64,000 nt of DNA, from the NCBI GenBank assembly GCA_023250955.1, contig JAHEZQ010000019.1:1-64000 (forward strand). The letters are read 5' to 3'. The notes beneath the pieces were generated by a model. The model was not told where the DNA came from, did no database searches, and saw only the letters and a list, made by a program, of their open reading frames with translations. The position numbers and the translations under genes are program-made. How positions within the stretch are numbered: position 1 is the stretch's first letter; the number at the start of each line of letters is the position of its first letter. Shown in pieces: positions 36,506-45,440 of this stretch. The stretch is from Melioribacter sp. (GTDB lineage Bacteria > Bacteroidota > Ignavibacteria > Ignavibacteriales > Melioribacteraceae).

Positions 36506-37987
36506 ATGAATCAAACAAACGAAAAATTAGTAAATGAATTAACACGAAGAGATTTCATTAAAGTGTCGACAGCTGCCGGTGCAGGTGTATTATTCTCAGG
36601 TCAAGCAATATCCAATGCTTCTCAATTATTCAGTTCTAAAAAGAGGTATGCAATTGTAGGTGTTGGAAGCAGAACAGAAATGTGGCAGGAAGCTCTTTAT
36701 AAATCCTTTCAAGATGATTGTGAAGTAGTTGGCTTCTGTGATACAAATATTGGGAGAATAAAATATTATCAAGATTATGCGAGAAAAGCCGTAGGTAAAA
36801 AAATACCTGGATACGACGCAACAGATTTTGATAAAATGATTAAAGATACAAGACCCGATACAATCATTGTTACAACTGTTGATAGTTTTCACCACTTATA
36901 TATTGTTCGCGCGATGGAATTGGGATGTGATGTTATTACTGAAAAACCAATGACCAATACAGATGAAAAATGTCAGCAAATAATTGATGCTCAAAAAAAA
37001 TATGGCAAAAAAGTTACAGTTAGTTTTAATTATAGATATTCACCTGCAAGAACGCAAGTTAAAGATCTGTTGATGAGCGGTGTTGTTGGAGATATTCTTT
37101 CAGTTGATTTTCATTGGATGCTCAACACTCATCACGGAACGGATTATTTTAGAAGATGGCACGGTTTAAAAAAATTCTCAAACGGTTTATTGCTGCATAA
37201 AGCAACTCATCATTTCGACCTGGTTAATTGGTGGCTATCGGCTGTACCAGTTACCGTTAGCGCAATGGGGAAAAAAGAATTCTATACACCTGAAATGGCA
37301 AAGAGATTCGGTTTAACGAGTTATCATGAAAGGTGTCACAACTGTCCCGAGAAAAGCAAATGCGGTTTTGAACTCGACCTTGCCGCTAATCAAAGATTGA
37401 AAGCTTTGTACTTAGATAATGAACAATACGATGGTTACTTTAGAGACCGTTGCGTGTTTAGACCTGAAATTGATATCCAAGATACGATGAATGTTATGGT
37501 TCAGTATAGTAATAATGCAACTATGAGTTATTCACTAAACGCATTTAATTCATGGGAAGGATACTATGTTATTTTTAACGGTACCAAAGGAAGATTGGAG
37601 CATAAAATAGAAGAAAAAATATATGTTGCAGGGGATGGAGGTGTTCAAGGTGGAATAAAAGATGGTGGTGAGTACATAAAAATATTTCCAATCAGAGGCA
37701 ATAGTTATGATGTGAATGTTTGGAAAGGTGAAGGTGGCCACGGCGGAGGTGATGTTTTGATGCTAGACGATATTCTTAATCCAGTTAAAAAATCCGATAA
37801 ATATTTACGATGCGCAGATCAAAGAGCTGGTGCATACTCATTGTTAACAGGAGTTGCAGCTAATCATTCTATGGCAAGTGGAAAAGAAATCAAAATTGAT
37901 GATTTAGTGCAGAACATTGGTCTCCCGGATTATCCTGTTATGCCTAATCATACTGACGCAGTTCCAATGCCAGATAAGAATTTATAA
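36506..37987 (+). CDS. Tat-exported Gfo/Idh/MocA-family oxidoreductase
   Basis: NELTRRDFIKVSTAAGAGVLF is a twin-arginine leader, so an NAD(P)-bound folded enzyme is exported. The Rossmann motif is YAIVGVGSR, and VITEKPMTNT is the conserved EKP motif. The substrate domain follows, with RRWHGLKKFSNGLLLHKATH. At about residues 275-320 the chain has CHNCPEKSKC and a further Cys in RDRCVF. This four-Cys cluster is not part of the basic fold and could bind a metal. Similar exported proteins include GH109-like glycosidases that use NAD transiently. The role could be glycosidase or sugar oxidoreductase; this gene sits between GH29 and GH127 genes. Confidence 0.85.
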   Translation: MNQTNEKLVNELTRRDFIKVSTAAGAGVLFSGQAISNASQLFSSKKRYAIVGVGSRTEMWQEALYKSFQDDCEVVGFCDTNIGRIKYYQDYARKAVGKKIPGYDATDFDKMIKDTRPDTIIVTTVDSFHHLYIVRAMELGCDVITEKPMTNTDEKCQQIIDAQKKYGKKVTVSFNYRYSPARTQVKDLLMSGVVGDILSVDFHWMLNTHHGTDYFRRWHGLKKFSNGLLLHKATHHFDLVNWWLSAVPVTVSAMGKKEFYTPEMAKRFGLTSYHERCHNCPEKSKCGFELDLAANQRLKALYLDNEQYDGYFRDRCVFRPEIDIQDTMNVMVQYSNNATMSYSLNAFNSWEGYYVIFNGTKGRLEHKIEEKIYVAGDGGVQGGIKDGGEYIKIFPIRGNSYDVNVWKGEGGHGGGDVLMLDDILNPVKKSDKYLRCADQRAGAYSLLTGVAANHSMASGKEIKIDDLVQNIGLPDYPVMPNHTDAVPMPDKNL

Positions 37988-38073
37988 ATCAATCATTAAT
38001 TGATATAATCAAAATTCGAAACTGAATTGAAAGAGTTTTTAATGCTCCTTTATTGTATAAAAGAGATTAACCT

Positions 38074-40227
38074 ATGAAAACAATTCAATCAACTAAGAGA
38101 ACTCAATTTGTGTATTACTTGTCCCATGTAAATTTATATTCGACCTATCTCAGGCAAATTACTTTCAGAATTAAATATATATTGATAATAATTTTCCTTT
38201 TAGGGGTGGGGAATATTATACATGGACAAGAAATCTATAAAGCTGATTTTGCTCAAACTGGAACTAATAAACATTTCATGCCATACGCAGTATTCAAAGA
38301 ACTGCCATTAGGAAAAATAAAGCCGGAAGGCTGGTTGCGAACACTTCTTATAAAACAAGCAAACGGTATTACAGGTCATCAACCAGAATTTTGTTTTCCG
38401 TTCGATCGCAACTACTGGCAAGGCAATGAACAAGGTCAGGATAAAGAATCCAATAACGGAGGAACATTTTGGTATCCATGGGAACAAGAAGGATATCGAA
38501 TAGACGGTGCTTATCGTTGTGCTGTTTTGATTGATGACAATAATTTACGGCAACAAACCCTCATTCCAATCCGGTATACAATTTCTCATCCTATTGATGG
38601 ATGGTTTCTTGGTCCGAGAGTATTACTATCCAGTAAAAACACCTGGCCCGGTCGTTGGCCGCAAGCAGTATTCTTCCGTGCTTTGGCAGCTAGTGCTGAA
38701 GGAGAAAACGACAAATCAATTGTTGAAGCGATGCACCGTCACTATCTTAAAGATACAACTACTTATCAAGGTGGGCCATTCGGGCCTCGCGAGAGAGTTC
38801 ATATCGAATCATTACTTTGGTGTTACTCTCAAACAGGTGATGCAAAGTTGCTTTACAAAGCGCTAGGCATTTGGGCGCTAATCCCCAGGGATGAGTTGGC
38901 AAAGATGCAAGAGGATAAACCTTCTGATCTACACGGTGTTTCATTTGCAGAGTTAACAAAGCTTGCGGCAATACTCTATATGTATACCGGCTATCAATAC
39001 TTTCTTGATTTCGCAAATAATGAAATGAAGCGAGTCTTCAAGTATCATATGCTTGTAAGCGGAACACCTTCATCTACAGAAAGTCTTGCGGGAACAAAAT
39101 CTCTAAATGCTCATGAAGTTTGTGACATAGTCGAATTCAATTACACTTGGGGTTATTTACTAATGGCAACCGGTGAAGGAAACTTTGCGGATAGAATTGA
39201 GCGCGGATTGTTTAATGCTGGTATGGGTGCAATCCGGAAAGATTGGAAAGGTGTTCAATACATCTCGGCGCCAAATCAAGTACTCGCAACCCGTAATTCA
39301 TGCCATATCGGTCATGTTGGAACTGCAGCAATGATGTATGGGCCTAATGCTGATCATCGACCCGAATATTCTTTTGTTACATCATGTTGTGCTGGAAATA
39401 TCGCACGGATGTTGCCGCATTATACGGAACGAATGTGGATGGACGACGGACGCGGAGGTTTAGCTGCGGTGCTTTATGGTCCCTGTCGTGTTAAAACAAC
39501 TGTTGGTTTAACATCTGAACAAGTTGAAATCGTTGAAGAAACTTCCTATCCTTTCTCCGAACGAATTAGTTTTAAAATTTCATCAGTAAAATCTATAAAG
39601 TTTCCTCTTCATCTGCGGGTACCTGTATGGTGTAAATCACCAAAGTTATTAGTGAACGGAAAAGATTTTGAGATACCTGGTTTACAAAATGGATTTTTTA
39701 CTTTAGAGCGAACATTTTCACCCGGTGATGAAGTGGTATTAGAATTACCAATGCATACTTCCTTAAGTCATTGGCCTGATGGAGGAATTGCCTTGGAAAG
39801 AGGCCCGCTAGTCTTCTCGCTTTTTATTAAAGAGCAATGGGAAGCAATCGAAATGCCGGAAATGGAAATTACTTCGTCAGAATTCCCGATGTGGAGTACG
39901 ACTGCTGCATCACCTTGGAATTATGCTTTAGATATTGATACATCTTCTTCTTTGGAAGGTCAAATAAAGATAAATGAAGAAAAATTTGGAGACGATCCGT
40001 GGAGTGATGTTCCAATCACTATGAAATTAAAGGGTCAAAAGGTTAAGGACTGGGATCTTGTGCATGCCAAAGATAAAGAAGACATTAATCGAGAATGGCT
40101 TTTTACTCCGCCTTTACCTAATGTGAAAACTTTGTCAACAAGATTAAGTGATAAGGAAATCATTACCATGGTTCCATATGGATGTACACATCTTCGTATG
40201 ACAATTATCCCAAATATAATGGAATAA
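38074..40227 (+). CDS. GH127-type (DUF1680) glycoside hydrolase, secreted
   Basis: The protein has an unusually long N-terminus before a membrane segment (YILIIIFLLGVGNIIHG), so the true start may lie further in at a non-ATG codon. GH127 hallmarks are LPLGKIKPEGWLRTLLIKQA, YRIDGAYRCAVL, AHEVCDIVEFNYTWGYLLMA with a candidate catalytic Glu/Cys region, and SCCAGNIARM with C438-C439. The family cleaves beta-L-arabinofuranose, and members also act on rare sugars such as aceric acid. At 717 aa it is longer than the core by a C-terminal beta-sandwich. It sits between an oxidoreductase and the sulfatase maturase. Confidence 0.87.
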   Translation: MKTIQSTKRTQFVYYLSHVNLYSTYLRQITFRIKYILIIIFLLGVGNIIHGQEIYKADFAQTGTNKHFMPYAVFKELPLGKIKPEGWLRTLLIKQANGITGHQPEFCFPFDRNYWQGNEQGQDKESNNGGTFWYPWEQEGYRIDGAYRCAVLIDDNNLRQQTLIPIRYTISHPIDGWFLGPRVLLSSKNTWPGRWPQAVFFRALAASAEGENDKSIVEAMHRHYLKDTTTYQGGPFGPRERVHIESLLWCYSQTGDAKLLYKALGIWALIPRDELAKMQEDKPSDLHGVSFAELTKLAAILYMYTGYQYFLDFANNEMKRVFKYHMLVSGTPSSTESLAGTKSLNAHEVCDIVEFNYTWGYLLMATGEGNFADRIERGLFNAGMGAIRKDWKGVQYISAPNQVLATRNSCHIGHVGTAAMMYGPNADHRPEYSFVTSCCAGNIARMLPHYTERMWMDDGRGGLAAVLYGPCRVKTTVGLTSEQVEIVEETSYPFSERISFKISSVKSIKFPLHLRVPVWCKSPKLLVNGKDFEIPGLQNGFFTLERTFSPGDEVVLELPMHTSLSHWPDGGIALERGPLVFSLFIKEQWEAIEMPEMEITSSEFPMWSTTAASPWNYALDIDTSSSLEGQIKINEEKFGDDPWSDVPITMKLKGQKVKDWDLVHAKDKEDINREWLFTPPLPNVKTLSTRLSDKEIITMVPYGCTHLRMTIIPNIME

Positions 40228-40254
40228 TTCACATTGAATAAAGATAATGGATAA

Positions 40255-40449
40255 TGGAATTCTAATCGTGCCAGGTTTAAACTCGTAAATCTCGATATTG
40301 TTAAACCGGTAGAAACCGGAGATTTTGATGTGAAATTTATTCTGAATCTTGCCGCAATGAAAAATAAACTACAGGAATAGTTCATTAATGATATAGACGA
40401 TGGATTTACAAACAGTGCATATTACGTTTATGTGAAGTTGTTAGGATAA
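40255..40449 (+). pseudogene. Possible decayed coding remnant after GH127
   Basis: In the 256-nt gap, one frame reads WNSNRARFKLVNLDIVKPV...NLAAMKNKLQE, a stop (TAG), then FINDIDDGFTNSAYYVYV and a final stop. Only one stop interrupts about 63 codons, unusual for non-coding AT-rich DNA, and the peptide composition looks protein-like. The parent gene is not recognised. Confidence 0.3.
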
Positions 40450-40483
40450 AAATTAGATCTACTTAAGCATAGTAAGGAAACAA

Positions 40484-41791
40484 TTGAAAAGGAACTACTC
40501 ACAAGCATTTCATTTGATGGCCAAACCTATTGGGCCGATATGCAACTTGAATTGCTCGTATTGCTTTTATTTAGAGAAAGAAAAACTTTATCCGCACGTT
40601 AATAATTGGGTGATGTCGGATAACGTTTTGGAATCGTACATAAAACAATACATCGAGACGCAGGAGATAGATATCGTAACATTTGCATGGCAAGGTGGTG
40701 AACCTACTCTTTTGGGAATAGATTTTTTTAAGAAAGCGATTGAGCTTCAAAAAAAATATTGTAGCGGAAAAAGAATCGAAAACACATTCCAGACGAATGG
40801 AATTTTGTTAAATGATGCATGGGGAGAATTATTTTTCGAGAATGATTTTTTAATCGGTTTATCTATTGACGGACCAAAAGAACTACACGATAAATATAGA
40901 GTGTTTAAGGGAGGTCAACCGAGTTTCGAAAAAGTTATGCGAGGACTGCAGTATTTACAAAAACATTCGGTTGAATTTAATACTTTGACCTGTGTACAAA
41001 AAGAAAATTCTGAAAAACCATTAGATGTATATAAATTTTTAAAAGAAGCAGGCAGCAGGTTTATGCAATTCATCCCTATCGTGGAGCGGGCTGCGGTAAA
41101 TCAACTTGACGAAGAATTAAATCCGGTATCTCCAGAATTCGAGAAAGGTGCAATAGTTTCAGATTGGTCGGTAGAACCTCTGCAGTACGGGAAATTTTTA
41201 ACTGCGATATTTGACGAATGGGTGAAATATGATGTCGGAAAATATTTCGTCCAGATTTTTGATGTTTCACTAGAGCAATGGTATGAAGGCAGTTCAAGTC
41301 TATGTCTCTTTCGGGAAACATGCGGAGAAGCATTAGCGATTGAACATAACGGTGACATCTATTCATGCGACCATTATGTGTATCCGAAATATATGTTGGG
41401 AAACATTTTGAAAAAACCGCTATTCGAAATAGTTAATGCAGCAAAGCAGTATCAGTTTGGAGAAAGTAAAAAAGAATCCTTGCCAGATTATTGTGTCCAA
41501 TGCAAAGTTCGCTTTGCATGTAATGGAGGATGCCCGAAGCATCGATTCTCTCAAACGCCGGACGGCAATCGGGGATTGAATTATTTATGTAAAGGATACA
41601 AATATTTTTTTCAACATATCGATGTTTATATGAAATTCATGTCGGAAGAGTTGAAACATGAACGAGCCCCTGCAAACGTTATGAATTGGATATTAAACAA
41701 GGGCAATACTGCTGCTCATCAGAATAAAATAAGCAGGAATGAATTATGCTATTGCGGCAGCGGGAAAAAATATAAGAACTGTTGCGGTTAA
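40484..41791 (+). CDS. Anaerobic sulfatase-maturating enzyme (radical SAM), TTG start
   Basis: The enzyme converts the active-site Cys or Ser of sulfatases to formylglycine in the cytoplasm without oxygen. TTG 40484 has AAGGAAA about 6 nt upstream and adds the usual lead-in before FHLMAKPIGP. The radical SAM cluster is C20-x3-C24-x2-C27, followed by FYLEKEKLYP. The SPASM part carries CDHYVYPKYMLGNI and CVQCKVRFACNGGCPKHRF. The last 20 residues are a SEC-C zinc motif (CYCGSGKKYKNCC), an added tail. It would mature both Cys-type sulfatases of this locus before Tat export. Confidence 0.93.
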   Translation: MKRNYSQAFHLMAKPIGPICNLNCSYCFYLEKEKLYPHVNNWVMSDNVLESYIKQYIETQEIDIVTFAWQGGEPTLLGIDFFKKAIELQKKYCSGKRIENTFQTNGILLNDAWGELFFENDFLIGLSIDGPKELHDKYRVFKGGQPSFEKVMRGLQYLQKHSVEFNTLTCVQKENSEKPLDVYKFLKEAGSRFMQFIPIVERAAVNQLDEELNPVSPEFEKGAIVSDWSVEPLQYGKFLTAIFDEWVKYDVGKYFVQIFDVSLEQWYEGSSSLCLFRETCGEALAIEHNGDIYSCDHYVYPKYMLGNILKKPLFEIVNAAKQYQFGESKKESLPDYCVQCKVRFACNGGCPKHRFSQTPDGNRGLNYLCKGYKYFFQHIDVYMKFMSEELKHERAPANVMNWILNKGNTAAHQNKISRNELCYCGSGKKYKNCCG

Positions 41792-41848
41792 AATTTTGTA
41801 AGAAGTTGTATCGTCAAGATGTGGAATTGATCAAGGGATAGGATTTTG

Positions 41849-41941
41849 ATGAAATCAATTTTGTTTTTTCTTCTAATCTATTTGACACTCAATATAACAA
41901 ATGTATTATCCCAAATTTATGATAGACAACTTTCTCTATAA
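41849..41941 (+). pseudogene. Signal-peptide remnant of a decayed secreted protein gene
   Basis: A 30-codon frame starts MKSILFFLLIYLTLNITNVL, reads like a complete signal peptide, then stops shortly after the predicted cleavage site (SQIYDRQ). AGGG lies upstream. It is best explained as the 5' end of a lost gene; a true small secreted peptide is less likely. Confidence 0.35.
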
Positions 41942-41996
41942 ATCAATAAAAATTATAAATATGAAGCAACTTATATAAATAATAAGTGGATAAACT

Positions 41997-42986
41997 ATGA
42001 AACTACAAATGCAAAGAATTATGTTGTATTTATTTCTCGGGATTACTTTTGGGTTTAATCAAACTTCGGAAATAAATCTAGAGGGAAAATTTTTGCCGGT
42101 AAGCAAACAGAGCGGTTTTAAGATGGATGGGTACTATGTTTGGTGCGGCTCCATGATAAAAGTGGATTCTAGATATCATCTTTTTGCATCCCGTTGGCCG
42201 AAATTAAATAAATTCCCGGTTGATTATTTTACCATGTCGGAAATTGTTAGAGCAGAATCTGACTCACCATTGGGTCCATTTGAATTCAAAGAGGTGATAA
42301 TCGGCGAACGCAACAGCTCTTATTGGGATTCCAACATGGCACATAATCCAACCATTCAGAAGATTGGAAATGAATATGTTCTGTTTTACATAGGCAGAGA
42401 CTTTACAACAATGAGGTCGAATACAAATAAACTAGTTCGCCGAATTGGGTATGCAACTGCAAAATCTATATATGGACCCTGGCATAGATCAAACAAACCG
42501 GTAATTGATGCTGAATCAAACAATCCCGCTGTTCTTGTTGATGGTGGTAAAGTCAGATTGATTTATCGAAATGAACAACTACGCACCTATATTGCGGAAG
42601 CCGATAATTTTAGAGGTCCCTATAAAACTGTGAATGATAATGTTTGGCCCGAATGTAAGATTGAAGATTTTTATTTATATAAATCTTTTAATAAAGTTCA
42701 TATGATTTGCGAAGACAATGTTGGCGGAATTACCGGACACGTTAGATGGGGAGCTCACTTATTTTCCGAAAACGGTTTAGACAATTGGAAAAAATATGAT
42801 CCTGTAATCGAATATGATCACGACATAGTTTATGATGATGGAGATACTTTACATTGTGTTCGTAGGGAAAGACCGCAACTTCTAATACAAGATAGAAAGA
42901 TTACACATTTAATTACAGCGGTCTTTGATGGTACTAATTCCTGGTGTCAGCCTGTTCAGCTTTCGAAACCGATCGAATTAAAATGA
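41997..42986 (+). CDS. Five-bladed beta-propeller glycosidase-like protein (GH43/GH117 clan type), secreted
   Basis: A short signal sequence precedes a propeller that begins FKMDGYYVWCGSMIKVDSRY and ends RRERPQLLIQDRKITHLITA, a pattern of small glycosidases of the GH43/GH117/GH32-type folds. Candidate acidic active-site residues are in DGYYVWCGS, NPTIQKIGNEYVLFYIG and RLIYRNEQ, but the catalytic set cannot be fixed by eye. Length 329 aa fits one propeller domain. Relatives in algal-glycan loci remove 3,6-anhydro-L-galactose or arabinose, so a debranching exo-glycosidase is likely. The gene lies between remnants of lost genes. Confidence 0.7.
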   Translation: MKLQMQRIMLYLFLGITFGFNQTSEINLEGKFLPVSKQSGFKMDGYYVWCGSMIKVDSRYHLFASRWPKLNKFPVDYFTMSEIVRAESDSPLGPFEFKEVIIGERNSSYWDSNMAHNPTIQKIGNEYVLFYIGRDFTTMRSNTNKLVRRIGYATAKSIYGPWHRSNKPVIDAESNNPAVLVDGGKVRLIYRNEQLRTYIAEADNFRGPYKTVNDNVWPECKIEDFYLYKSFNKVHMICEDNVGGITGHVRWGAHLFSENGLDNWKKYDPVIEYDHDIVYDDGDTLHCVRRERPQLLIQDRKITHLITAVFDGTNSWCQPVQLSKPIELK

Positions 42987-43065
42987 TGGAAAATATTAAT
43001 TCGGCTCTGAAAGATATTAGAGAAGACAATTATAAATTGATAGAGTGTTACGAGAAATCGTATTA

Positions 43066-43312
43066 ATGTGGATCATTCGGTTTCACTATTCGATTTGGAA
43101 AGCTACGTATAAGAAAGACATGATCTGCTAATGGAATGCCGACCAAAGCAAAGAACTTTGGAAAAAATTAACAGAAGGACGTAAAAATGTTGCTACGCGG
43201 AAATGACAAAGAAATCCGAATTTTGACCCGAAGAAAACTCTTTATTGGAAAGGAACAGTGGACCCCCAACAGTCCTCAAACTATTGGTCAATTTTATTAA
43301 TAAAGGGAATTA
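43066..43312 (+). pseudogene. Possible decayed coding remnant upstream of the second iron alcohol dehydrogenase
   Basis: The 326-nt gap holds one frame that runs from an ATG at 43066 through two stops, reading WIIRFHYSIWKATYKK, WNADQSKELWKKLTEGRK and NFDPKKTLYWKGTVDPQQSS. The pieces are in the same frame and look like protein. No parent family was recognised. The rest of the gap shows nothing else. Confidence 0.3.
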
Positions 43313-44458
43313 ATGAGAACAGTTACATTACTGCATCCGAATAAATTGGTTTTTGGAAATGATTCAATAAATAATTTTGTAACGGATTATTTAATAACTA
43401 GTTTTAAAAAATTATTCATTGTAACTGCATCTCCAATTCTACCGTTGATAAAACCATCAATTGATGAGTTGAAAAAAAATAATGTTGAAGTAATTATTGA
43501 TGACAACATAGTTGCAGAACCTACTATAAATTCATTTATCAGATCATTTAAATTGGCTGAGTATTCAAAAGTTGATAGTGTTGTTGGCATTGGAGGAGGA
43601 AGCGTTCTTGATGTGGCAAAGATAGTTGCTGCATTGTTGAACAACACGCAAACTATTTATGATATTCTTGGAATAGGAAAATTAAACTATCGAAAAACAT
43701 ATTTGGCATGTTTGCCTACAACTTCCGGCACAGGAAGTGAAGTTTCACCGAATGCAATATTGCTTGATGAAAGCGATCAATTTAAAAAAGCTGCAATAAG
43801 TCCTTTCCTGGTTCCCGATGCAGTTTATATTGATCCTAAACTTACAGTTACAGTTCCTCCAAAAGTTACGGCAGCAACAGGAATGGATGCACTTACTCAT
43901 TGCATTGAAGCCTATGCGAATAAGTTTGCACATCCAATAATTGATATTTACGCATTGGAAGGAATTCGATTGATATCAAAGTATTTAAAACGCGCTGTTG
44001 AAAATGGAAATGATCTTGAAGCAAGAGAAAAGATTGCACTTGGTAGCATGTTCGGAGGATTATGTCTAGGACCGGTGAATACTGCAGCTGTTCATGCATT
44101 GTCTTATCCTCTAGGAAGTGTGTTCCATATTGCACATGGTTTATCAAATGCACTTTTATTACCGTATGTTATTCAATTTAATCTTGATGCGGCTCCGGAT
44201 AGATATGCCGAAATTGCGCTTGCGCTTGGTGCCAACAAAAAAGATACTGATATTGAGACTGCTGCCGAAGCAGTAAGACTTCTTAAAACATTATGTAAGG
44301 ATATCGGAATTCCTACTAAACTTTCTGAAATAAATATTGGAGAAGAATCTGTTGATAAAATTGCCGAAATGGGAATGACCGTTACAAGACTTTTGAAAAA
44401 TAATACTAAAGAGATTACTCTGGATGATGCGAAAAGAATTATAAGATCTGCTTTATAA
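43313..44458 (+). CDS. Iron-containing alcohol dehydrogenase (second)
   Basis: A group III iron alcohol dehydrogenase of 381 aa, with AAAGGGAA before the ATG. Visible motifs are VGIGGGSVLDVAKIVAALLN, TTSGTGSEVSPNAILLD, the metal region DALTHCIEAYANKFAHPI and HALSYPLGSVFHIAHGLSNA. It is clearly distinct from the copy at 16396 and closer to the lactaldehyde reductase/methanol dehydrogenase branch. It heads an operon (17-nt gap) with an aldolase-type protein, PdxA2 and a DUF1537 kinase, so it likely handles an aldehyde or hydroxy acid produced by that pathway. Confidence 0.88.
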   Translation: MRTVTLLHPNKLVFGNDSINNFVTDYLITSFKKLFIVTASPILPLIKPSIDELKKNNVEVIIDDNIVAEPTINSFIRSFKLAEYSKVDSVVGIGGGSVLDVAKIVAALLNNTQTIYDILGIGKLNYRKTYLACLPTTSGTGSEVSPNAILLDESDQFKKAAISPFLVPDAVYIDPKLTVTVPPKVTAATGMDALTHCIEAYANKFAHPIIDIYALEGIRLISKYLKRAVENGNDLEAREKIALGSMFGGLCLGPVNTAAVHALSYPLGSVFHIAHGLSNALLLPYVIQFNLDAAPDRYAEIALALGANKKDTDIETAAEAVRLLKTLCKDIGIPTKLSEINIGEESVDKIAEMGMTVTRLLKNNTKEITLDDAKRIIRSAL

Positions 44459-44474
44459 AGGAAAGAGGATTAAA

Positions 44475-45422
44475 ATGTTGAGTGAAACGAAATCCCTTTT
44501 TTCGGGGAAAAAAGAAAAATTAGTTTCTGGGGTAGTTATTCCGATGTTAACACCAATCAACGAAAAAGGTGAAATTGATTTATTCTCAGTTGAAAAGATG
44601 ATTGATAATTTTATAGGAAACGGTATTTATCCGTTTTTACTTGGTACGACTGGTGAGGGTACATCCGTTAAGTACTGTGAAAGAAAAAAGTTTATTCAAT
44701 TTGTTGCAAAAAAATACTCCGGCAAAACTAAAATTTACGTCAATGTGGGTAATAATTGTGTTAGTGAAACTCTCGAAAACTCAAAAGAATTTTCGGATTT
44801 AGGTGCAGATTTTATAGTTTCTGTTCTTCCTAGTTACTATGCATTAACTTCAAATCAGATGCTTAAATATTATGAGTCACTTGCGGAAGCATCTCCCAAA
44901 CCGATCTTGATTTATAACATAACTTCTACAACCCATCTTTCAATTCCATTGGATATTGTGGAAAAATTAAGTCATCATCCGAACATAGCCGGACTTAAAG
45001 ATTCTGAAAGAGATATTGAACGTTTTAATAATGCAATAGATACTTATAAAGATAGGGAAGACTTTTCACACATGGTTGGATGGGGTGCAAAATCATTTTA
45101 TTCATTGGCTAAAGGTTCCGATGGATTGGTTCCGAGTACAGGTAATTTTTCGCCCGGTATGTTTAAGGAAATGTACGATTCGGTGAGAAAGGGGGATTTG
45201 AAAAACGGTGAAAGAATGCAAATCGAAACCGATGAATTAGCAAAAGTATATCAAAAAGATAGAACACTTGGTCAATCTCTTGCAGCTGTAAAAGTTATAA
45301 TGAAGTATTTCAATTTATGCGAATCATATATGTTGCCGCCATTGACAAGGCTTACAGCCGACGAAGAGAAATCCATTATAAAAAATATTGAACAGTTAAA
45401 AGAAAGAATAATGATTTATTAA
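44475..45422 (+). CDS. Dihydrodipicolinate synthase-family aldolase
   Basis: The DHDPS/N-acetylneuraminate lyase superfamily forms or splits C-C bonds to pyruvate through a Schiff-base lysine. GTTGEG (pyruvate binding), Tyr147 (IYNITS) and Lys175 (GLKDSERD) are present. The 315 aa protein has a slightly long N-terminus. It is not placed with lysine-biosynthesis genes but between an iron alcohol dehydrogenase and PdxA2, so a catabolic aldolase or dehydratase acting on a 2-keto-3-deoxy sugar acid is the better reading. Confidence 0.88.
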   Translation: MLSETKSLFSGKKEKLVSGVVIPMLTPINEKGEIDLFSVEKMIDNFIGNGIYPFLLGTTGEGTSVKYCERKKFIQFVAKKYSGKTKIYVNVGNNCVSETLENSKEFSDLGADFIVSVLPSYYALTSNQMLKYYESLAEASPKPILIYNITSTTHLSIPLDIVEKLSHHPNIAGLKDSERDIERFNNAIDTYKDREDFSHMVGWGAKSFYSLAKGSDGLVPSTGNFSPGMFKEMYDSVRKGDLKNGERMQIETDELAKVYQKDRTLGQSLAAVKVIMKYFNLCESYMLPPLTRLTADEEKSIIKNIEQLKERIMIY

Positions 45423-45440
45423 AAGGAAAATAATAAACAT

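Noticed and set aside
44475-45422. Lysine-biosynthesis dapA
   Set aside because: No lysine or diaminopimelate genes are nearby, and its operon partners are sugar-acid enzymes.
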